NCBI GenBank assembly: GCA_003538615.1
Contig: DPRT01000015.1
Location: 217 to 8,642 of the forward strand
Length of the DNA: 8,426 nt
From: Holophagaceae bacterium
GTDB lineage: Bacteria; Acidobacteriota; Holophagae; Holophagales; Holophagaceae
Direction of reading: 5' to 3'
Positions 5,694 through 8,426 of this stretch are shown one piece after another. A program made the translations under genes and the position numbers. Each line of letters starts with the position of its first letter. Position 1 is the first letter of the stretch. The notes beneath the pieces were generated by a model. The model made no database searches, was not told the origin of the DNA, and worked only from the letters and a program-made list of their open reading frames with translations.

Positions 5694-7085
5694 ATGCGCC
5701 ATCCCCTGATCTCCGGCACGCTGCTCTGCTGCCTGGCCGCCTGTGGCGGTGGCGGTGATGTCACCACCCAGGCCCAGGTCCCAGCCCCTCCGCCAGCCCC
5801 GGCCTGGCAGGCGCCCGTGGATCTCGCCGCGTCCAGCTACATGGGTGGCGCCCTGCTGGCGGGGGACGGGAAGGGCGCCGTCCTCGCCGCCTGGATGCGG
5901 ACCGGCGTCGATGCCGGGGGCACGCCCTACTGGGAGCAGGTGGCGGCCCGCCTGCGCGCCGACGGCACCTGGGAGGCCCCCCAGGCGCTGGACGGGGCCA
6001 GCGGCATCAACGGCCTCCAGTTCCCCGTGGCGGCCCTGGATGCCCGGGGGAAGGGCTTCATCGCGTGGTTCGACGCCGTGCCCCGCAGCACCGCCACGCG
6101 CCTCCGGACGGTGCCGGTGGATCTGGGATCCACCACGCCCTTCGGCACCCGGACCACCGCCCTGACGGTGGATCTGAAGGCTCCCGCGAACCTCCACCTG
6201 GCCACCGGCACTGATGGCAGCGCCCTCGCCGCCTGGTCGGGCCTCCGCACGGACACCAGCCTGGGGGCGGATTTCGCCACTGTCCAGGCCGCCCGCCTCG
6301 AGGCGGGCGGGGCCTGGGGCATCCCCCAATCCCATCACCTGAACATGTACTCGAGCCAGTTCCTCCATGACCTGGCGGGCGATGGCCGGGGGGCCTACAC
6401 GCTCGACTTCTCCACGGGCGACGATGCCTGGGTGGAGAACGAGGCCGTGGATTATGTCCAGGGCGCCAGCGCCGCAACGGCCATCGCCGGGTGGGGGCCT
6501 CTCTCCCAGCAGGCCCTTCCCACCGGGCATCCTCCCGTCTGGTCCCTGGATGCGGAGGGCCGCCTGGAGACCTGGCTGCTCTATGGCGTGGCCGGGGAGG
6601 GGGACGCCCAGCGCCAGGCCTGGCCCCGCAGTCGCGCCGCCTCCGGCGCCTGGACCGTGGGGGACAAGGTGAGCCTGCCCCTGCCCGCCCAGAACCTGAT
6701 CGCCTTCCGCGAGGCCGGGGGCACGGGATGGATGGCCGGGCTGGGGTCCGAAGGCCTGTGGGTGGCGCCCCTGTCCGGCGTGGCGCCCGGCACGCCCCGG
6801 ACGCTCCTGCCGAGGCCCACCACGACCGAGGTCTTGGTGGGCACCCGGGATGCCTCGGGCCGTCCGGCCCTGCTGTGGATCCAGCGCGGCGCCGGCGGCG
6901 TCCATGAAGGGATCGGATTCTCCCGCTGGGATGGCGCTGCCTGGACGGCTCCGGCGATTCTTCCAGGAACGGCCGGGAAGACCATCCAGCGCCTGTTCGC
7001 CGTGCCAGGCCTCACGGGCCTCCTGGCGGGGTGGGTGGAGGTGGGCGATCGCGTCCTCCTGTTCCGCACCGCGCTTTGGAAGTGA
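5694..7085 (+). CDS. Lipoprotein with beta-propeller-like repeats
   Basis: The start ATG 5694 has GAGG (5685-5688) five bases upstream, overlapping the previous stop. It gives a 463-residue precursor with a lipoprotein signal: lipobox L14-A-A-C17 followed by GGGGD and a Pro/Ala-rich linker to about residue 40. Asp is not at +2, so outer-membrane sorting is plausible. The rest contains about six or seven degenerate repeats of roughly 50-60 residues, each with a 'D-x-x-G-x-a-x-a-W' strand and often a 'G-x-W-x-x-P' turn (GTWEAPQAL, GAWGIPQ, AAWTAPAIL; strands GKGAVLAAWM, GKGFIAWFD, GSALAAWSGL). This pattern is typical of sialidase/BNR-like or YncE-like propellers. No Asp-box (SxDxGxTW) or catalytic motif is evident, so binding or structure is more likely than enzymatic activity. 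An upstream in-frame ATG at 5670 overlaps the preceding gene and would place residues before the signal. The function is not recognised. Confidence 0.86.
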   Translation: MRHPLISGTLLCCLAACGGGGDVTTQAQVPAPPPAPAWQAPVDLAASSYMGGALLAGDGKGAVLAAWMRTGVDAGGTPYWEQVAARLRADGTWEAPQALDGASGINGLQFPVAALDARGKGFIAWFDAVPRSTATRLRTVPVDLGSTTPFGTRTTALTVDLKAPANLHLATGTDGSALAAWSGLRTDTSLGADFATVQAARLEAGGAWGIPQSHHLNMYSSQFLHDLAGDGRGAYTLDFSTGDDAWVENEAVDYVQGASAATAIAGWGPLSQQALPTGHPPVWSLDAEGRLETWLLYGVAGEGDAQRQAWPRSRAASGAWTVGDKVSLPLPAQNLIAFREAGGTGWMAGLGSEGLWVAPLSGVAPGTPRTLLPRPTTTEVLVGTRDASGRPALLWIQRGAGGVHEGIGFSRWDGAAWTAPAILPGTAGKTIQRLFAVPGLTGLLAGWVEVGDRVLLFRTALWK

Positions 7086-7094
7086 AGGCGGCCG

Positions 7095-7152
7095 GGCGGC
7101 CCACCCCCTTTCCCGAAAGCGTGCCTGGGCCCGGCGGGTGCGGGGCGGCACC
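7095..7152 (+). promoter_or_regulatory. Repeated leader element, copy 2 (35-nt core plus stem)
   Basis: The core at 7095-7129 begins ten bases after the stop of the propeller lipoprotein and matches copy 1 at 31 of 35 positions. Here the CCCA/TGGG pairing extends to GGCCCA (7098-7103) with TGGGCC (7126-7131), and the inner repeat reads CTTTC-CC-GAAAG. Seven bases after the core is a stem GGTGC/GCACC (7137-7152) with loop GGGGCG; the stem differs from copy 1 while the loop is alike. The core ends 47 bases before the ATG at 7177. Together with the 91-base gap this suggests an internal control point or separate promoter for the last two genes. Confidence 0.55.
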
Positions 7153-7176
7153 TTCAACCCAGCCCTGAGGTCTGCC

Positions 7177-7764
7177 ATGAGCCGACGATTCCAGCTTCTC
7201 CCCTGCGCCGCCCTCCTGTCGGGCCTCCTCGCCTGTGGCGGCGGGGGGGGCGGAGGGAGCACGACCGCACCGCCGGCCGCAGCGGATTTCAGCCTCCAGG
7301 TGACACCCGCCAACCTCCAGATCCCTGCGGGCGGAAGCGGGTTCCTCACGGTCACTCTGTCCCGCCTGAACGGGTTCTCGTCCGCCGTCGCCATCACGGG
7401 CGTGGGGTTTCCCGCCGGTGTGGTGGCCAGCGGCACCGTACCCGCCGGGGCCACCTCGCTGCAACTTCCGGTGGTGGTGGCTCCAGGGGTGGCCCCGTCC
7501 GTCTACGCGGGACTGAGCCTCCGGGCCCAGGCCGGAGCCCTCACCCACGACGTGCCCCTGGGCCTCACGGTGGCCCAGGCCCTGGCGCCGGGGCACCTCC
7601 GGGATGACTTGGTGCAGGCGGCGGGGGGGCGCCAGACCGGGGGGCCCTTCGAGAACCAGGCCATCGTGCGGGAGGGTTTCTCCGCCCAGACCGTGAGGGA
7701 TGCCAATGACAGCACCCGGGTGCGGCATGGGTTCCATCCCAGCGGCGTGCCGACGGACCGCTGA
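7177..7764 (+). CDS. Lipoprotein with one Ig-like domain and a C-terminal tail of unknown function
   Basis: ATG 7177 is preceded by CTGAGG (7165-7170) with a six-base spacer. In-frame codons further upstream run through the preceding gene and are not used. The precursor is 195 residues. Residues 1-20 are a lipoprotein signal ending in L17-L-A-C20, followed by seven glycines and a Ser/Thr/Ala/Pro linker. Residues about 37-132 are an Ig-like beta sandwich of a type common in acidobacterial exported proteins: DFSLQVTPANLQIPAGG, then TVTLSRLNGFSSAVAI, a 'GFPAGVVAS' turn and a final 'PLGLTV' strand. The tail (133-195) is charged and Gly/Arg-rich (ENQAIVREGFSAQTVRDAND, then RVRHGFHP) and is not Ig-like. 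It could be an interaction or sorting segment. The gene lies 22 bases before the collagen-like gene, with leader element copy 2 before it. Its precise role is unknown; a surface-anchored structural partner is an inference. Confidence 0.86.
   Translation: MSRRFQLLPCAALLSGLLACGGGGGGGSTTAPPAAADFSLQVTPANLQIPAGGSGFLTVTLSRLNGFSSAVAITGVGFPAGVVASGTVPAGATSLQLPVVVAPGVAPSVYAGLSLRAQAGALTHDVPLGLTVAQALAPGHLRDDLVQAAGGRQTGGPFENQAIVREGFSAQTVRDANDSTRVRHGFHPSGVPTDR
7243..7250 (+). repeat. Eight-base G tract in the lipoprotein's glycine linker
   Basis: Eight consecutive G bases fall inside the codons for the seven-glycine linker directly after the lipidated Cys. A slip of one base would shift the frame near the start of the mature protein. 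Similar tracts act as phase-variation sites for surface proteins in some bacteria, but in a GC-rich genome a Gly linker gives such a run easily. A second run of seven G lies at 7623-7629 in the same gene. Confidence 0.35.
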
Positions 7765-7786
7765 CGACTGCTTTCAAGGAGCGTTC

Positions 7787-8426
7787 ATGAGACACCGTGG
7801 AACCATCTCCCTCCTGGCGGGCCTCGCGGCCTGCCCGGCCCTCATCGCCCAGCAGCCCGCCGCTCCGGCCCCCGTCCTGGCCTGCCAGGGCCGACTGCTG
7901 GAGGCCGCTCTGCCCGTGACGGGGACCCGCACCTTCATCTTCGCCATCCTGGACGGATCCGGCGCGGAGCTCTGGAACTCCGGAAGCCAGTCCATTTCCG
8001 TGAACAGCGGACTCTACAGCGTGTCCCTGGGCGCGGCGCCCATGCCCGCCATTCCCCCCACCTTGCTGGCCCAGCCCAACCTCAAGCTGCACACCACCGT
8101 TGCCGGCATCGCCCTGGCACCGGACACGGACCTCGTCCCGGCCCTCCAGGCCCGCAGCGCCTTCGAGGTGAGCGGCGCCTTCGCGGGGGATGTGGGCGGC
8201 ACGCAGAACGCCATGACCTTGCTCCAGCTGCAGGGCATCCCCCTGGATCTCAGCACCACCGCGCCCGTGTCTGGTCAGGGCCTTCTCTACAACGGCGCCA
8301 AGTGGGTGCCCGGCACGGTGACCGGGGCCCAGGGACCTGAGGGACCCGCGGGCCCTGCGGGACCAACCGGTCCCCAGGGTCCTGTGGGCCCGGCCGGCGC
8401 GATGGGCGCGACCGGCGCGACCGGCG
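7787..8426 (+). CDS. Collagen-like exported protein, N-terminal part (runs off the window)
   Basis: ATG 7787 follows a strong AAGGAG (7776-7781) with a five-base spacer. The frame stays open to the last base, giving 213 complete codons. Residues 1-21 are a signal peptide, cleaved after ALIA; a lipobox-like L13-A-A-C16 is also present, so lipidation cannot be excluded. Residues about 30-83 form a beta-rich head (CQGRLLEAALPVTGTRTFIF, AILDGSGAELWNSG, VNSGLYSVSLGA), a pattern I associate with exported proteins carrying 'tail fibre'-like or collagen-like stalks. Residues about 130-175 are a connector (GAFAGDVGGTQ ... SGQGLLYNGAKWVPG). From G180 there is an unbroken Gly-X-Y series, first GPx-rich (GPEGPAGPAGPTGPQGPVGP), then changing to GAT/GAM triplets. 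Collagen-like stretches normally form a trimeric rod and end in a C-terminal trimerisation domain, which lies outside the window. A surface fibre or adhesin role is likely by family, not shown. Confidence 0.9.
   Translation, partial: MRHRGTISLLAGLAACPALIAQQPAAPAPVLACQGRLLEAALPVTGTRTFIFAILDGSGAELWNSGSQSISVNSGLYSVSLGAAPMPAIPPTLLAQPNLKLHTTVAGIALAPDTDLVPALQARSAFEVSGAFAGDVGGTQNAMTLLQLQGIPLDLSTTAPVSGQGLLYNGAKWVPGTVTGAQGPEGPAGPAGPTGPQGPVGPAGAMGATGATG
8396..8426 (+). repeat. Nine-base tandem repeat coding Gly-Ala-Thr/Met triplets
   Basis: The unit GGCGCGACC (first copy GGCGCGATG) repeats in frame from 8396 to the window end, encoding Gly-Ala-Met/Thr. Near-identical triplet units make this part of the collagen rod prone to length change in multiples of three residues without frame loss. 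The full array length is not visible because the window ends inside it. Confidence 0.6.

Noticed and set aside
7111..7130. A sigma-54-like promoter on the minus strand within the repeated element (AGGCACG...)
   Set aside because: The spacing allows a GG at -24, but the required GC at -12 is GG in both copies, and it would point away from the downstream genes.
5583..7454. A 623-codon open frame on the minus strand opposite the lipoprotein genes
   Set aside because: It lies entirely antisense to two genes with clear signal peptides, lipoboxes and ribosome binding sites. Its translation is Gly/Arg/Pro/Ala-rich low-complexity sequence, as expected from third-position GC bias.

Overview
The window is very GC-rich (roughly 70% in the coding parts) and every supported gene reads left to right. 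The gene style suggests the Acidobacteriota, most likely class Holophagae (Geothrix/Holophaga type): a PknB-like kinase with a large TPR region, Cys-Gly-rich lipoproteins, the Ig-like domain common in acidobacterial exported proteins, and a collagen-like protein with a 'GDVxGTQ ... GQxLxYNGxxWVP' stalk. This assignment rests on protein style and recall, not on a marker gene.

Left half (1-4606), regulation. A MocR-type regulator (GntR winged helix fused to an aminotransferase-like domain) appears to start at a CTG codon at 93. It overlaps by four bases (ATGA) a 1016-residue transmembrane Ser/Thr protein kinase whose C-terminal two thirds looks like TPR repeats. The overlap predicts translational coupling. 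The regulator keeps the PLP lysine, but two residues that normally hold the PLP ring look substituted.

Middle (4607-5173), non-coding leader region. The first part has clearly lower GC. It holds a weak promoter-like sequence, a possible 27-codon membrane micropeptide, a perfect 12-bp inverted repeat and, just before the next gene, a 35-nt element that recurs at 7095-7129. A GC-rich hairpin whose right arm overlaps the ribosome binding site follows.

Right half (5174-8426), exported proteins. Four consecutive genes encode a small secreted beta-rich protein, a lipoprotein with propeller-like repeats, a lipoprotein with an Ig-like domain and an unusual C-terminal tail, and a collagen-like protein cut by the window end. 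Their spacing (7, 91 and 22 nt) suggests one or two transcription units. The repeated element stands before genes 1 and 3, so it marks two possible units or two regulated points in one. Together they look like a cell-surface structure or adhesion locus; no enzyme or known secretion machinery is visible.

The best candidate for something undescribed is the repeated leader element. Two copies share 31 of 35 bases, and each is followed at nearly the same distance by a short stem with a different stem sequence but a similar GGGGC-containing loop.
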